NCBI RefSeq assembly: GCF_039888675.1
Contig: NZ_JBDQQR010000001.1
Location: forward strand, 3,038,001 to 3,102,000
Direction: 5' to 3'
DNA length: 64,000 nucleotides
Origin: Mesorhizobium sp. CAU 1732
GTDB lineage: Bacteria > Pseudomonadota > Alphaproteobacteria > Rhizobiales > Rhizobiaceae
The translations under genes and the position numbers were made by a program. The notes beneath the pieces were generated by a model. The model was not told where the DNA came from, did not search any database, and saw only the letters and a program-made list of their open reading frames with translations. Below, one piece after another: positions 24,791 to 33,569 of the stretch (position 1 is the stretch's first letter; each line of letters begins with the position of its first letter).

Positions 24791-25840
24791 ATGAGCATGC
24801 GACCAGCCGCCTTTGCGATCCCCGGCGACATCGAGACCAAGACCGGCGGCTACATCTACGAGCGGCAACTGCTTCTGGCATTGCGTGAGGCGGGACGTGA
24901 AGTGCGCCACATCGAACTGCCTGCCAGCTTCCCGAACGCCTCGCAGAGCGAAACCGCGCAGGCGATCGCGCAAATGCGCGAACTGCCAGCCGGCATGCCG
25001 CTGATCCTCGACGGCCTCGTCTATGGCTCCATCGACACGGCGGGACTGGCGCAGGTCAAGGCGCCGCTCTGCGCCATGATCCATCACCCCCTCGCCCTCG
25101 AAACAGGCCTCGATGCGGCGCGCGCGCGGGAACTGGCCCGGATCGAACGCGACAATCTCGCGCTCGCCAGGCACGTCGTGGTCCCGAGTCGGCACACGCT
25201 CGAAATCCTCACCTCACAGTACGATGTGCCCGCCGAGAAAATTTCGATTGCGCCGCCCGGCTTTGCGCGCGCGGGGCCGTCACAGGTAAAGGCCGATCCG
25301 CCGCTGATCCTCTCGGTCGGCATCCTCGCCGCCCGCAAAGGTCACGACGTACTGCTGGACGCGCTGTCGCGGCTTCGCGACCTGAACTGGACGTGCAGCA
25401 TCGTCGGCGGCACCCACGACTCCAGCGTGAAAGCGGCGCTTTTGGAACAGCGCGACGCGCTTGGCCTTGGCGATCGCGTGCGGTTCGCCGGTCTGATCCC
25501 GGAAGCTGAGCTTCACGCGCTCTATGGGACTGCATCAGTCTTTGCGCTGGCAACTCGCTACGAAGGCTACGGCATGGTGTTCAGCGAGGCGGCGGCCAAT
25601 GGCCTTCCGATCGTCACCTGCGCGGTCGGCGCGGTTCCCGACACCGTGCCGGAGGGTGCTGGTCTGCTGGTGCCGCCGGACGATCCGGAAGCCTTTGCAG
25701 ACGCTCTCCGTCAGGTGCTCACCAACACCGTGCTGCGCGAGACGATGGCAGAGGCGTCCACCAAGGCAGGCAACCAACTCCCGACCTGGGCAGACACCGC
25801 CTCGATCATGGGGCGTGCTCTGGACAGGATCGCCGGTTAG
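24791..25840 (+). CDS. Glycosyltransferase family 4 (GT-B fold)
   Basis: 349 residues. The N-terminal acceptor half begins IPGDIETKTGGYIYERQLL. The C-terminal nucleotide-sugar half has ILSVGILAARKGHDVLLDAL, ALATRYEGYGMVFSEAAANG with the E-x7-E pair, and GAGLLVPPDDPEAFADAL. It transfers a sugar from an NDP-sugar to an unknown acceptor. ATG 24791 has GGAG 8 nt upstream; ATG 24770 is in frame without one. It follows the importer closely and converges on phnN. It may belong with the lipid-type operon at 17.8-21.3 kb (inference). Confidence 0.87.
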   Translation: MSMRPAAFAIPGDIETKTGGYIYERQLLLALREAGREVRHIELPASFPNASQSETAQAIAQMRELPAGMPLILDGLVYGSIDTAGLAQVKAPLCAMIHHPLALETGLDAARARELARIERDNLALARHVVVPSRHTLEILTSQYDVPAEKISIAPPGFARAGPSQVKADPPLILSVGILAARKGHDVLLDALSRLRDLNWTCSIVGGTHDSSVKAALLEQRDALGLGDRVRFAGLIPEAELHALYGTASVFALATRYEGYGMVFSEAAANGLPIVTCAVGAVPDTVPEGAGLLVPPDDPEAFADALRQVLTNTVLRETMAEASTKAGNQLPTWADTASIMGRALDRIAG

Positions 25841-26424
25841 AGCTCTGCCCTGACCACGTCGACGAACGCCTGCGCGGCCGCATCGAGGCTGCCGCTGTTG
25901 TCGATCACGTCCATATCCAGCGAACACGCGACATCCACCACCCGCGCCAGCCGTTGCTGGACGGCGTCGCCATCCTCCCGGCCGCGCCCCGCGACGCGCG
26001 CCGCGATCGCTTCCGGCGAAGCGGTGATCATCACGATCCGATTGCGTGCGTAGCGCGTGGCAAGCTCGGGCAGCACCGTCCGCGACAGGTTGGCTATGAC
26101 GATGCCACCGTCGCGAATTCGCTCATCCACGGCTGCGGGAATGCCGTAGGCCTGGCCGTGTGCCTTCCACCACAACGCAAACGCGCCGGTGTCGACAGCA
26201 AGGTCGAAATCGCCCGTTGCAAACGGCTCGTGATCTTCATGCACGCCGTCGGTGGGCCTCGTGATGCAGCGTCGGACGAAATGGACATTCGCCACATCGC
26301 CAAGCGCGCGCCGCGCCGCGTTCATCACGGAATCCTTGCCCGCCCCGCTCGGGCCGACGACGGCGATGAAGCAGCCGCCTTCGATCGGGAACCGCGTCTC
26401 GGCAAGAGCGGCGCTGGGCGTCAT
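25837..26424 (-). CDS. phnN: Ribose 1,5-bisphosphate phosphokinase
   Basis: 195 residues. The P-loop is VVGPSGAGKDSV near residue 23, followed by FVRRCITRPTDGVHEDHEP, both characteristic of PhnN in the guanylate-kinase-like family. It phosphorylates ribose 1,5-bisphosphate to PRPP, recycling the sugar left by C-P lyase. The start overlaps the phnM stop (ATGA), and it is the last gene of the phosphonate cluster. Confidence 0.92.
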   Translation of the reverse strand: MTPSAALAETRFPIEGGCFIAVVGPSGAGKDSVMNAARRALGDVANVHFVRRCITRPTDGVHEDHEPFATGDFDLAVDTGAFALWWKAHGQAYGIPAAVDERIRDGGIVIANLSRTVLPELATRYARNRIVMITASPEAIAARVAGRGREDGDAVQQRLARVVDVACSLDMDVIDNSGSLDAAAQAFVDVVRAEL

Positions 26425-27563
26425 GCCACGCGCTCGCCCGAGCGCCAGACCGAGCGTACGACGGGGATTTCGCCGCCGCGATTGCGCACGCGCACGATAT
26501 CCGCCTTTGCGCCCTCCGCGATCCGGCCGCGGTCGTCGAGGCCGACCGTGCGGGCCGGCGTGGACGTGACGAGCGCGATCGCCTTCGGCAGGCCGATCGT
26601 TTCCACCTCCTCGCCGAGCTTGAATGCCGCCTGCAACAGGCTCGACGGAATGTAGTCGGATGACAAAACGTCAAGGATGCCGGCTTCGGCAAGGTCCCGC
26701 GCGGCGATGTTGCCCGAATGCGATCCGCCGCGCACGACGTTCGGCGCGCCCATCAGCACACTCATGCCGGCTTCGTGCGACGCGCGCGCCGCCTCGATCG
26801 AGGTCGGGAACTCCGCCAGTCTCACGCCCTGGTCGATCGCCTCGCCGACATGGTCGAGCGTTGCGTCGTCATGGCTGGCGAGCGTGACGCCGTTGGCCCT
26901 GCAATGCTGCGAGATCACCTCGCGGTGCGGGCCGGAAAAGCGCTGCGACTGCTCCTTGCGCAAGGTGACATAGCGCTCGAACGCCTCGTCCGACATGCCG
27001 CGCTTCGTCTTGTAGTAGAGCGTGTACTGACCCATCGTCTGGAACTGGCGCTGCCCCGGCGCGTGGTCCATCAGCGATGCGAGCCGGACGCGACGGTCGT
27101 CCAGAAACCCGTTGAAGGACGTCAGCACGTCAGGCGCGGAAACCTCGCAACGCAGATGGATGAAGTGCTCGGCGCGAAGCCGTCCTTCCTTACCCGCCAT
27201 CTCGATCGCATCGGCAAGCGCACGCATTTCACCGGGCTGGAAGCCGCCATCCTCGTCCGCGCCCATGCGCAGGCAGTCGAACACGGTGGTGATGCCGGAC
27301 GTCGCGATCTGTCCGTCATGCGCCTGCACGGCCGCAACCGCATTCCAGCGCACGCCGGGGCGCGGAGCGTAGTGCCCCTCCAGATGGTCGGTGTGCAGCT
27401 CGACAAGGCCGGGGATCAGGTAGTCGCCCTCGAAATCGTCACCGACCGAAACCGCGCCCGTATCGATATCCGCAATGACGCCGTCGACGATCCTGACCGA
27501 GCCGGTGACGACCTCCTCGGGCAGGACGATGCGGGCGTTTCTGAAAATGGTTTCGGACGGCAT
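26421..27563 (-). CDS. phnM: RPnTP hydrolase (alpha-D-ribose 1-methylphosphonate 5-triphosphate diphosphatase)
   Basis: 380 residues, amidohydrolase fold. LIPGLVELHTDHLEGHYAPR contains the metal-binding HxxH variant of PhnM; TTVFDCLRMGAD, ASHDDATLDHV and VLSSDYIPSSLLQAAF are further family blocks. It removes diphosphate from the phosphonate-ribose triphosphate before C-P cleavage. The ATG at 27563 gives the normal family length, since upstream in-frame residues are out of family. It lies 1 nt after the DUF1045 gene. Confidence 0.94.
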   Translation of the reverse strand: MPSETIFRNARIVLPEEVVTGSVRIVDGVIADIDTGAVSVGDDFEGDYLIPGLVELHTDHLEGHYAPRPGVRWNAVAAVQAHDGQIATSGITTVFDCLRMGADEDGGFQPGEMRALADAIEMAGKEGRLRAEHFIHLRCEVSAPDVLTSFNGFLDDRRVRLASLMDHAPGQRQFQTMGQYTLYYKTKRGMSDEAFERYVTLRKEQSQRFSGPHREVISQHCRANGVTLASHDDATLDHVGEAIDQGVRLAEFPTSIEAARASHEAGMSVLMGAPNVVRGGSHSGNIAARDLAEAGILDVLSSDYIPSSLLQAAFKLGEEVETIGLPKAIALVTSTPARTVGLDDRGRIAEGAKADIVRVRNRGGEIPVVRSVWRSGERVA

Positions 27564-27564
27564 G

Positions 27565-28269
27565 TCAGGCAGTCTTTCGTTCAGGCATGGATTGGAAGGG
27601 ATAACAGGATAACACGTGGAACGGTTCGCCCGGACTGTCCTCGGTAAACAGTGCCAGCGATCCGATCTCGACATCGCGATGCAACAGGTCGCCGAAATGC
27701 TCCTCGATCGCCGCGCGGACACGCAGCGCATCATCGGCTGCGACGCGCCCCGTCAGAGTCATATGGAAACGGAACTCGTCGAAGACATAGGGATACCCCC
27801 ACTGATGGAGATTGCGCAGCTCCGACGGCGAAAGGCTCTCCGGGTTTCTTCGTTCGATCTCCGCGTCGCTGAGCGGCGCGCCGAACGATGCGAAAGCAGT
27901 GATCACATCGCCAGCCAACTGGTCGAGCGCAGGGCTGCGGACGTCCGGGACGAGAGCGAAGAACCCGCCCATCTGGCGCAGCGCGAGCTTGACCGTGAAC
28001 GGCATGCGATGCGCGCCGAAAGCCTCGAGCCCGGCGCCGAGCTCATCCGGGGTAGCGTGATCGGCGAGACGGAACGGTGCCTTGATCGTCGCGTGAAAGC
28101 CGTAACGCCGCGCGGGCGCGGTGTGGAACGCGAGTTCCTGGGGCGTCAGCCGGGTGGATCGAGGCTGCGCGACCGCCGAGCCGGCAAACGCATCGCGTCC
28201 CAGCCACGCCGAAGCAAATTCGGTCAGTGCGTCGTCGTTCGGCGGCGTGAAATAGATGGCGTATCGCAT
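27565..28269 (-). CDS. DUF1045 phosphonate-operon protein (2H phosphoesterase-like)
   Basis: 234 residues. Two His motifs of the 2H/LigT superfamily are visible: FHATIKAPFRL and RFHMTLTGRV. The start MRYAIYFTPPNDDALTEFAS is highly typical of the family found only in phn operons. Its reaction is not established; a phosphodiesterase acting on a cyclic ribose phosphate intermediate is plausible because C-P lyase yields 5-phosphoribosyl 1,2-cyclic phosphate. It heads the DUF1045-phnM-phnN unit. Confidence 0.9.
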   Translation of the reverse strand: MRYAIYFTPPNDDALTEFASAWLGRDAFAGSAVAQPRSTRLTPQELAFHTAPARRYGFHATIKAPFRLADHATPDELGAGLEAFGAHRMPFTVKLALRQMGGFFALVPDVRSPALDQLAGDVITAFASFGAPLSDAEIERRNPESLSPSELRNLHQWGYPYVFDEFRFHMTLTGRVAADDALRVRAAIEEHFGDLLHRDVEIGSLALFTEDSPGEPFHVLSCYPFQSMPERKTA

Positions 28270-28297
28270 GTCGTTCCTGATCCCGCTTGTGACCGGG

Positions 28298-28330
28298 AAT
28301 TAGGTGATTTTCGTGACAGTTTCACGAACT
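28298..28330 (-). promoter_or_regulatory. Candidate Pho box (three 11-bp units) before DUF1045-phnM-phnN
   Basis: Read on the minus strand, three abutting 11-bp units are AGTTCGTGAAA (28330-28320), CTGTCACGAAA (28319-28309) and ATCACCTAATT (28308-28298). The middle unit matches the PhoB half-site CTGTCAY plus an A/T-rich 4-bp tail. The array ends about 30 bp before the DUF1045 start. PhoB control of phosphonate genes is well established; binding here is inferred. Confidence 0.5.
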
Positions 28331-28381
28331 GCCGGCCCGCTTTGCGCACCGGCAATCAAGATACACGACTGCACTTGTGGA

Positions 28382-29239
28382 TCACCGCGAGAGTTCGCCT
28401 ATGAACCGTTCGCGTATCAGCCGCGAGAGCCAGTCGATCACGAAGATGCAGACCAGTACGTTGAGCACCACGAACGCAACCTGATCGAACATGTTGGCCC
28501 GGAATCGCTCGATGATGATCATGCCGATGCCGCCGGCGCCGACAAGTCCCAGGATCGTCGCACTGCGGGTGCTCGATTCGAAGAAATAGAGTGACTGCGA
28601 GATGAAGACCGGCAGGACCTGCGGGATGTAGCCGAAGCGCACGATCTGGATCGGGCCCGCACCGGTTGCGCGCACGCCCTCGACCTGCTTGCGATCGATG
28701 TTCTCGATCGCCTCGGCGTAGAGCTTGGACAGCGTGCCCATATCCGAAATGAAGATCGCCATCACGCCGGCGAGCGGCCCAAGACCCACCGCGCGGACGA
28801 AGACGAGACCCCAGACGAGTTGGTCGACGCCGCGAAACACGTCGAGCATTCGGCGGGTAAGCTGGCGAACGATCCTCGATGGCATCGTGTTGCGCGCTGC
28901 GAAGAAGCCGATCACCAGCGCGGCGCAGGATCCGAGCAGCGTACCGAGGAACGCCATCGCAAGTGTCTGCGCGATCCCCTTGTAGATGTTCGCATATTGC
29001 CAGGTCTCCATGTCCTTCCAGACGAAGAAGTTGGAGATGAGGCGCCAGGTGCGGTCGGAGGCGTAGGCGAGCTTCCATATCTCGAAGTACCAGAGCGACC
29101 CGATTGTGTAGGCAATGATGGCAAGCCAGACCGCCGTCGCGATCGCGCGCGACCGGTTGCCGCCGAACACGCCGGGATGCGCGCGTTGGACGGCCTCGAT
29201 CTCGTGGGTGGCCATGGAGGAGATCGTCATGGCGGTCAT
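28382..29239 (-). CDS. phnE: Phosphonate ABC importer permease PhnE (second copy)
   Basis: 285 residues with six or so membrane segments. The EAA-type loop is EGVRATGAGPIQIVRFGYIP followed by SLYFFESSTRSATILGLVGA, characteristic of PhnE. Its ATG overlaps the stop of the other permease gene (ATGA). Together they form the heterodimeric channel for phosphonates with PhnC and PhnD. The C-terminal IDWLSRLIRERFIGEL is also family-typical. Confidence 0.92.
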   Translation of the reverse strand: MTAMTISSMATHEIEAVQRAHPGVFGGNRSRAIATAVWLAIIAYTIGSLWYFEIWKLAYASDRTWRLISNFFVWKDMETWQYANIYKGIAQTLAMAFLGTLLGSCAALVIGFFAARNTMPSRIVRQLTRRMLDVFRGVDQLVWGLVFVRAVGLGPLAGVMAIFISDMGTLSKLYAEAIENIDRKQVEGVRATGAGPIQIVRFGYIPQVLPVFISQSLYFFESSTRSATILGLVGAGGIGMIIIERFRANMFDQVAFVVLNVLVCIFVIDWLSRLIRERFIGELSR

Positions 29240-30159
29240 CGGAAATTCTCCTTGCCGATAAAGTGCATCCGCAGCCGCTCGGAGAGGAGGTCGATGAGGG
29301 TGACGGTGAGGACGACCAGCAGCAGCACCGCGACGACGCGGTCATCGGAATAGAGGCTGATGACCCGGTTCAGCTCCTGCCCGATGCCGCCCGCGCCAAC
29401 GAAGCCGACAATCGAGGAAGCCCGCACGTTGATCTCGAAACGCAGGAGCGTATAGGAGGTGAAATTCGGCAGGATTTGCGGGACGATACCGTAGCGGATT
29501 TCCTCGAACCAGCTCCCGCCGACGCCGCGAATGCCTTCCACAGGTCGCATGGACGCGTTCTCGTTGACCTCGGAAAAGAGCTTGCCGAGCGCGCCCGCGG
29601 TGTGGATCGCGATCGCGAGAACACCGGCCAGCGGACCGATGCCGACCGCGAACACCAGCACCAATGCGTAGAGGATTTCGGGAACGCCGCGGCAGAACTC
29701 CATGAAACGACGCGACAACGCATAGATCACGCTGTTCGGCGCAAGGTTCCGCGAGGCCGGAAAGCACAGCAGGAAGGCAACGGCGGCACCGAGAATGGTC
29801 GCCGTCAGCGCCATCAGGATGGTTTCGAAGATCAGGCGGATATAAACCCAGAAATCCGAGTACCAAAAGGTGATCGAGCCCGGCACCGCTCGCCCGTTCT
29901 CGCCCCTGCCCAGAAACAGCTTGTCGAGTTCCAGGTTCGGCATGATCGTGCCGAAATATTCGAAGATGCGCGGCAATCCGGACGCGAGGCGGTCCGGATG
30001 GAACTGCGATACCTGGATCGACGCAAAGAGCACCAGCAGGAAACCGCCGACAAACAGCATATTCATCGCGCGGCGGCTGCGGATCAGGTCGGAGCGGTGA
30101 CGCTCGAACTGGCTGACCGCCGCATCCCCGGACGGTGTGTATTCGACTGCATTCGCCAT
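29236..30159 (-). CDS. phnE: Phosphonate ABC importer permease PhnE (first copy)
   Basis: 307 residues. FMEFCRGVPEILYALVLVFA and EGIRGVGGSWFEEIRYGIVP (EAA loop), then RFEINVRASSIVGFVGAGGI, are typical PhnE blocks. The long segment after the first span includes FLGRGENGRAVPG, common in alphaproteobacterial PhnE. It lies 4 nt after phnC on the minus strand. It is not a duplicate of its neighbour, since the two differ throughout and keep matched loops. Confidence 0.92.
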   Translation of the reverse strand: MANAVEYTPSGDAAVSQFERHRSDLIRSRRAMNMLFVGGFLLVLFASIQVSQFHPDRLASGLPRIFEYFGTIMPNLELDKLFLGRGENGRAVPGSITFWYSDFWVYIRLIFETILMALTATILGAAVAFLLCFPASRNLAPNSVIYALSRRFMEFCRGVPEILYALVLVFAVGIGPLAGVLAIAIHTAGALGKLFSEVNENASMRPVEGIRGVGGSWFEEIRYGIVPQILPNFTSYTLLRFEINVRASSIVGFVGAGGIGQELNRVISLYSDDRVVAVLLLVVLTVTLIDLLSERLRMHFIGKENFR

Positions 30160-30163
30160 CGTC

Positions 30164-31015
30164 TCAGCCTGCCGCGAGTCCGAGTTCGGCGCGCTGTGTC
30201 AGATCGCGTTCGCTCAGACGCTCCTTGGCAGGCGCACCGCCGAGAGACGTGGAGGTCATACCTTCGGCAAAGGCGTCGTCGGCCTCCGCGCCATAGATTT
30301 CGCGCGCCACGTCCTGCGTGAGTTGCTCGGGCGCGCCGTCGAAGAAGAGCTTGCCGTCCTTGAGCCCGATGATCCTGTCGCAATAGGAGCGCGCAGTATC
30401 AAGCGTATGCAGATTGCAGACGACGGTCATGCCGTCCTCGCGATTGATGGTGCGTAGCGCATCCATCACCACTTTCGCATTCAGTGGGTCCAACGAGGCG
30501 ATCGGCTCATCGGCAAGCACGATCTTGGGCTCCTGCACGAGCGCACGGGCGATCGCCACGCGCTGCATCTGGCCGCCCGAGAGCGTGTCTGCCTGCTGGA
30601 GCGCCGTATGCGCCATGCCGAGCCGATCAAGCGCGCGGATCGCATAGGCGCGCTCGCGCGCGGTGAAGCGCTGCAGCATCGAAGAGACGAAACCGTGATG
30701 GTAGAGCCGGCCGGTGAGCACGTTGGTGATGACGTCGAGACGGCCGACGAGATTGAACTGTTGGAACACCATCGCGCAGGTCGCACGCCACGCCAGCAAC
30801 TCGCGCCCCTTGAGCGCGGTCACGTCGCGGCCGTCGAAGCTGATGCCGCCCTGTGTCGGCTCGGCGAGGCGGTTCATCATGCGCAGGAGCGTCGATTTCC
30901 CGGCACCCGAGCGCCCGATGACGCCGACCATCTGTCCTTGCGGGATCGCGAGCGAGATGTCGGACACCGCATTGCGCCCTTTGAAACTCTTGGTCAGGTG
31001 TTCGGTCTTCAGCAT
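30164..31015 (-). CDS. phnC: Phosphonate ABC importer ATP-binding protein
   Basis: 283 residues. Walker A is GRSGAGKST, the Q-loop region is [16 protein letters not shown], the signature is [15 protein letters not shown], Walker B is [13 protein letters not shown], and the switch is [16 protein letters not shown]. PhnC-typical features include [15 protein letters not shown]-terminal tail of about 35 residues extends past the usual end. It energises PhnE1E2 import of phosphonates bound by PhnD. Confidence 0.94.
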   Translation of the reverse strand: MLKTEHLTKSFKGRNAVSDISLAIPQGQMVGVIGRSGAGKSTLLRMMNRLAEPTQGGISFDGRDVTALKGRELLAWRATCAMVFQQFNLVGRLDVITNVLTGRLYHHGFVSSMLQRFTARERAYAIRALDRLGMAHTALQQADTLSGGQMQRVAIARALVQEPKIVLADEPIASLDPLNAKVVMDALRTINREDGMTVVCNLHTLDTARSYCDRIIGLKDGKLFFDGAPEQLTQDVAREIYGAEADDAFAEGMTSTSLGGAPAKERLSERDLTQRAELGLAAG

Positions 31016-31051
31016 GATGTCGCCTCGTCGTCGGGAAGGTGAACATGCAAA

Positions 31052-31078
31052 GGCAGGACCGCATGAAGCGGCCCTGCC
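31052..31078 (-). other. Intercistronic hairpin between phnD and phnC
   Basis: In the minus-strand transcript GGCAGGGCCGC and GCGGUCCUGCC pair over 11 bp with one G-U pair around a 5-nt loop. It lies midway between the phnD stop and the phnC start. Three U follow the stem, too few for a strong terminator. It probably favours high phnD mRNA over the rest of the operon. Confidence 0.6.
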
Positions 31079-31097
31079 CTGGCAATACGGTTGCGTG

Positions 31098-32027
31098 TCA
31101 GCGCGAGCCTTCCAGCTCGAGCTTGCGCATTTCGACGATGTTGGTGAAGAACGCGTGGTCCACGCGCTTGAAGCCTTTGCCTTCGCCCTGCGAGACGTTG
31201 ACGTAGCAGTCGTAGTCGGTCTCGTTCAGGGTCTCCATCCAGTTGATGGCGATGTCCTTGGCTTCCTGCGGGGCGTTCTTGCGCAGCACCCACGGTCCGT
31301 TCGGGATCAGGTTCGACTTCCAGATGATGCGCAGATCCTTCATGTCGAGAAGGTCCTTGTCGACCATCGACCGCAGCGCACCGCGCGAAAAGCCCTCGGC
31401 CTCTTCGCCCACGCCCGACGTCCAGGTCACGCCCGCATCATACTGGCCGTTGAGCACGGCGACGACCGCCTGCTCATGACCGCCACCGAAACCGGTCGAC
31501 GAGAAATACTCGGCGGGGTTGATTTCCTGCATCTCGAGTTCCGCCTTGGGAACGAGATAGCCGGAGGTCGAATTCGGGTCGGCGAAGGCGAGCGACTTGC
31601 CGCGCATGCCTTCGAGATCCTCGATGCCGCTGTCGGCCTTCGTGTACATCATCGCGTAATAGCCGTCGGAACCGTCATTCTCGAGCGCGACGAAGATCGG
31701 CTCGACGGCTTCCGGATCCTGCAGATAGATGCCTGCGTAACCCGATGCTCCGAGTTGGGCAGCATCGAGCTGGCCAGCAAGCAGGCCCTGCATGACGCCG
31801 GCATAGTCGGATGCCGGATAGAGTTCGATCGGCACACCCAGCTTGGCGCCGAGCTGTTCGACGATGCATTCGTTCTTGCGCAGGCGGTCGGCTTCGTTTT
31901 CGCCGCCGAGAATGCCAACGCGGAAAGCCGGCAATTCGGACTTCCAGTCCTGCGCCATGGCGGACGAGGTGAGAGCGGATGCCGCGATAGCGGCGGCTGC
32001 GGTTGTGCGGATGAGAGAGGCAAACAT
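31098..32027 (-). CDS. phnD: Phosphonate-binding periplasmic protein
   Basis: 309 residues. A signal peptide ends SSAMAQ near residue 25, then [20 protein letters not shown], the PhnD-specific start. [12 protein letters not shown] and [20 protein letters not shown] line the phosphonate pocket in this family (the Ser/Thr run binds the phosphonate oxygens). [18 protein letters not shown] is further family sequence. It is the first gene of phnDCE1E2 and lies 81 bp after a PhoB-like array. Confidence 0.94.
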   Translation of the reverse strand: MFASLIRTTAAAAIAASALTSSAMAQDWKSELPAFRVGILGGENEADRLRKNECIVEQLGAKLGVPIELYPASDYAGVMQGLLAGQLDAAQLGASGYAGIYLQDPEAVEPIFVALENDGSDGYYAMMYTKADSGIEDLEGMRGKSLAFADPNSTSGYLVPKAELEMQEINPAEYFSSTGFGGGHEQAVVAVLNGQYDAGVTWTSGVGEEAEGFSRGALRSMVDKDLLDMKDLRIIWKSNLIPNGPWVLRKNAPQEAKDIAINWMETLNETDYDCYVNVSQGEGKGFKRVDHAFFTNIVEMRKLELEGSR

Positions 32028-32107
32028 GCGAGGCTCCAGGGTTTCAGGAGTGAAACTGACCAGCCGGCCCGGACACCCGAGCCTGCGGTGTGGAACCCGT
32101 ATCGGCC

Positions 32108-32151
32108 TTTGACGACAGCTCGATTACGCTTTCGCTACGCTTTTGTGACGT
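32108..32151 (-). promoter_or_regulatory. Candidate double Pho box (four 11-bp units) before phnD
   Basis: On the minus strand four abutting 11-mers are ACGTCACAAAA (32151-32141), GCGTAGCGAAA (32140-32130), GCGTAATCGAG (32129-32119) and CTGTCGTCAAA (32118-32108). GT is fixed at positions 3-4 of each and the last four bases are mostly A. This is the PhoB arrangement (7-bp half-site plus A-rich 4 bp, period 11). The array lies 81 bp before the phnD ATG. Individual units are only moderately close to consensus. Confidence 0.5.
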
Positions 32152-32244
32152 TCAACAGGGTCGAATGCGACACGTGCCCACCAGAACGGCAAACGCCGCA
32201 TCGAGAGGCGGCGACACGATCAAACGTCCAGGAACAGGAACGGC

Positions 32245-32859
32245 TCAACCATTGTGCTTCTCGAGGAATGCGTCTGCTGAGAGGTCACGAAAATCGTCCA
32301 GCGTCGTCCGAAGCTTCGCATGATCCCAATCCCACCAGGCAAGCGCTCGGAACCGCTCCGCGGTCGCGCGATCGAACCGCTCGCGGATCGGCTTTGCGGG
32401 CATGCCTGCGACGATCGTATAGGGCGCGACATCCTTCGACACGACGGCCCCTGCCCCGACCACCGCACCGTCGCCCACGGTCACGCCGGGCAGAACCGTC
32501 GATCCATGACCAAGCCAGGTGTCATGCCCGATCGTCACCGCCTTGGCACGGCGACGATCGAAGAATGCGTCGTCAGGCGCGGCATCCTCCCAATAATCGC
32601 CCGAGCGGTAGGTGAAATGATGCAATGTCGCGCGCTCGACCGGATGGTTCGTCGCGTTGAGGCGCACGGATGCGGCTATGTTGGAGAACTTGCCGATCGT
32701 CGCGACCCAGGCGCTGCAATCCTGCATCAGGTAGGAATAGTCGCCGACGACAGTATCGTGGATCCGGCAGCGTTCCGCGATTTCGGTATAGCGGCCGAGC
32801 GTCGTGCCGGTCACCTCGGCGCTCGGGTGAACGAGCGGTGTCTCGGAGAGCTTGGTCAT
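32245..32859 (-). CDS. Phosphonate-operon hexapeptide-repeat transferase
   Basis: 204 residues, left-handed beta-helix. Hexapeptide turns are visible around VHPSAEVTGTTLGRYTEIAE, TIGKFSNIAASVRLNA and TVLPGVTVGDGAVVGAGAVV. HHFTYRSGDYWEDAAPDDAF is typical of the subgroup found in phn operons. CoA-dependent acetylation of an aminophosphonate is a likely reaction, in parallel with PhnO, but unproven. Its ATG overlaps the phnL stop, so it is the last gene of the phnG-to-phnL unit. Confidence 0.9.
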   Translation of the reverse strand: MTKLSETPLVHPSAEVTGTTLGRYTEIAERCRIHDTVVGDYSYLMQDCSAWVATIGKFSNIAASVRLNATNHPVERATLHHFTYRSGDYWEDAAPDDAFFDRRRAKAVTIGHDTWLGHGSTVLPGVTVGDGAVVGAGAVVSKDVAPYTIVAGMPAKPIRERFDRATAERFRALAWWDWDHAKLRTTLDDFRDLSADAFLEKHNG

Positions 32860-33569
32860 GCAGCCTCCCGGCGTGGTGCAAAAGCGGTGACGTCGATGAT
32901 CCGGTCGGCAACCGCCTCGCGCACGTCGGCATCATGGAAGATGCCCAGAAGCGCCGTCCCGGTCTCCTTCTTCGCCGCGATCAGGTCGATCACGACCTGC
33001 CGGTTCACGGCATCGAGGGACGCTGTCGGCTCGTCCAGAAGCAGGATTGGATGGTCCGTGATAAACCCGCGCGCAATGTTGACGCGCTGCTGCTCGCCGC
33101 CGGAGAACGTTGCCGGCGGAAGCTGCCAGAGCCGTTCGGGCAGATTGAGCCGCGCGAGAAGGTCGGCTGCCCGCTCGCGCGCTGCGCTTACTGAGGCGCC
33201 CCGCGCGGTCAGCGGCTCGGCCACGATATCGATCGCGGCAACGCGCGGAAGGGTGCGCAGGAACTGGCTGACATAGCCGATCGTATCGCGCCGGATCGCG
33301 ATGACGGTGCGGGGATCGGCGGTGGCGAGATCGACGTCGCCGCCCCGATGCGTCAGCCGGATGCTTCCGGCATCGACACCGTAATTGCCGTACAGCATCT
33401 TGAGGATCGAACTCTTGCCGGCACCCGACGGACCGCCAAGCACGGCACATTCGCCGGCATTCAGGACGAATGACACATCCTCGACCACGGCGAGCTGCAC
33501 CCCGTCGCGCAGATGCATGGTGAAGCTCTTCGAGACATTCGAGGCGATGAGTGAAGGAGCCATAGTCAC
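32856..33569 (-). CDS. phnL: C-P lyase subunit, ABC-type ATPase PhnL
   Basis: 237 residues. The start includes ASNVSKSFTMHLRDGVQLAV, specific to PhnL. Walker A is GGPSGAGKSS, the Q-loop region is TIGYVSQFLRTLPRVAAID, the signature is FSGGEQQRVNIARGF, and Walker B is ILLLDEPTASLDA. PhnL associates with the PhnGHIJ core with PhnK and is not part of a transporter. It overlaps both neighbours by ATGA. Confidence 0.94.
   Translation of the reverse strand: MTMAPSLIASNVSKSFTMHLRDGVQLAVVEDVSFVLNAGECAVLGGPSGAGKSSILKMLYGNYGVDAGSIRLTHRGGDVDLATADPRTVIAIRRDTIGYVSQFLRTLPRVAAIDIVAEPLTARGASVSAARERAADLLARLNLPERLWQLPPATFSGGEQQRVNIARGFITDHPILLLDEPTASLDAVNRQVVIDLIAAKKETGTALLGIFHDADVREAVADRIIDVTAFAPRREAA

Noticed and set aside
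23150..25195. Very long minus-strand frame opposite the fused permease and glycosyltransferase
   Set aside because: It is a GC-rich shadow with biased Arg/His/Gln composition and no domain; the plus-strand genes are clear families.
30714..32615. Long plus-strand frame across phnC, phnD and the hexapeptide gene
   Set aside because: It is antisense to three firmly identified phn genes and spans their regulatory gap.
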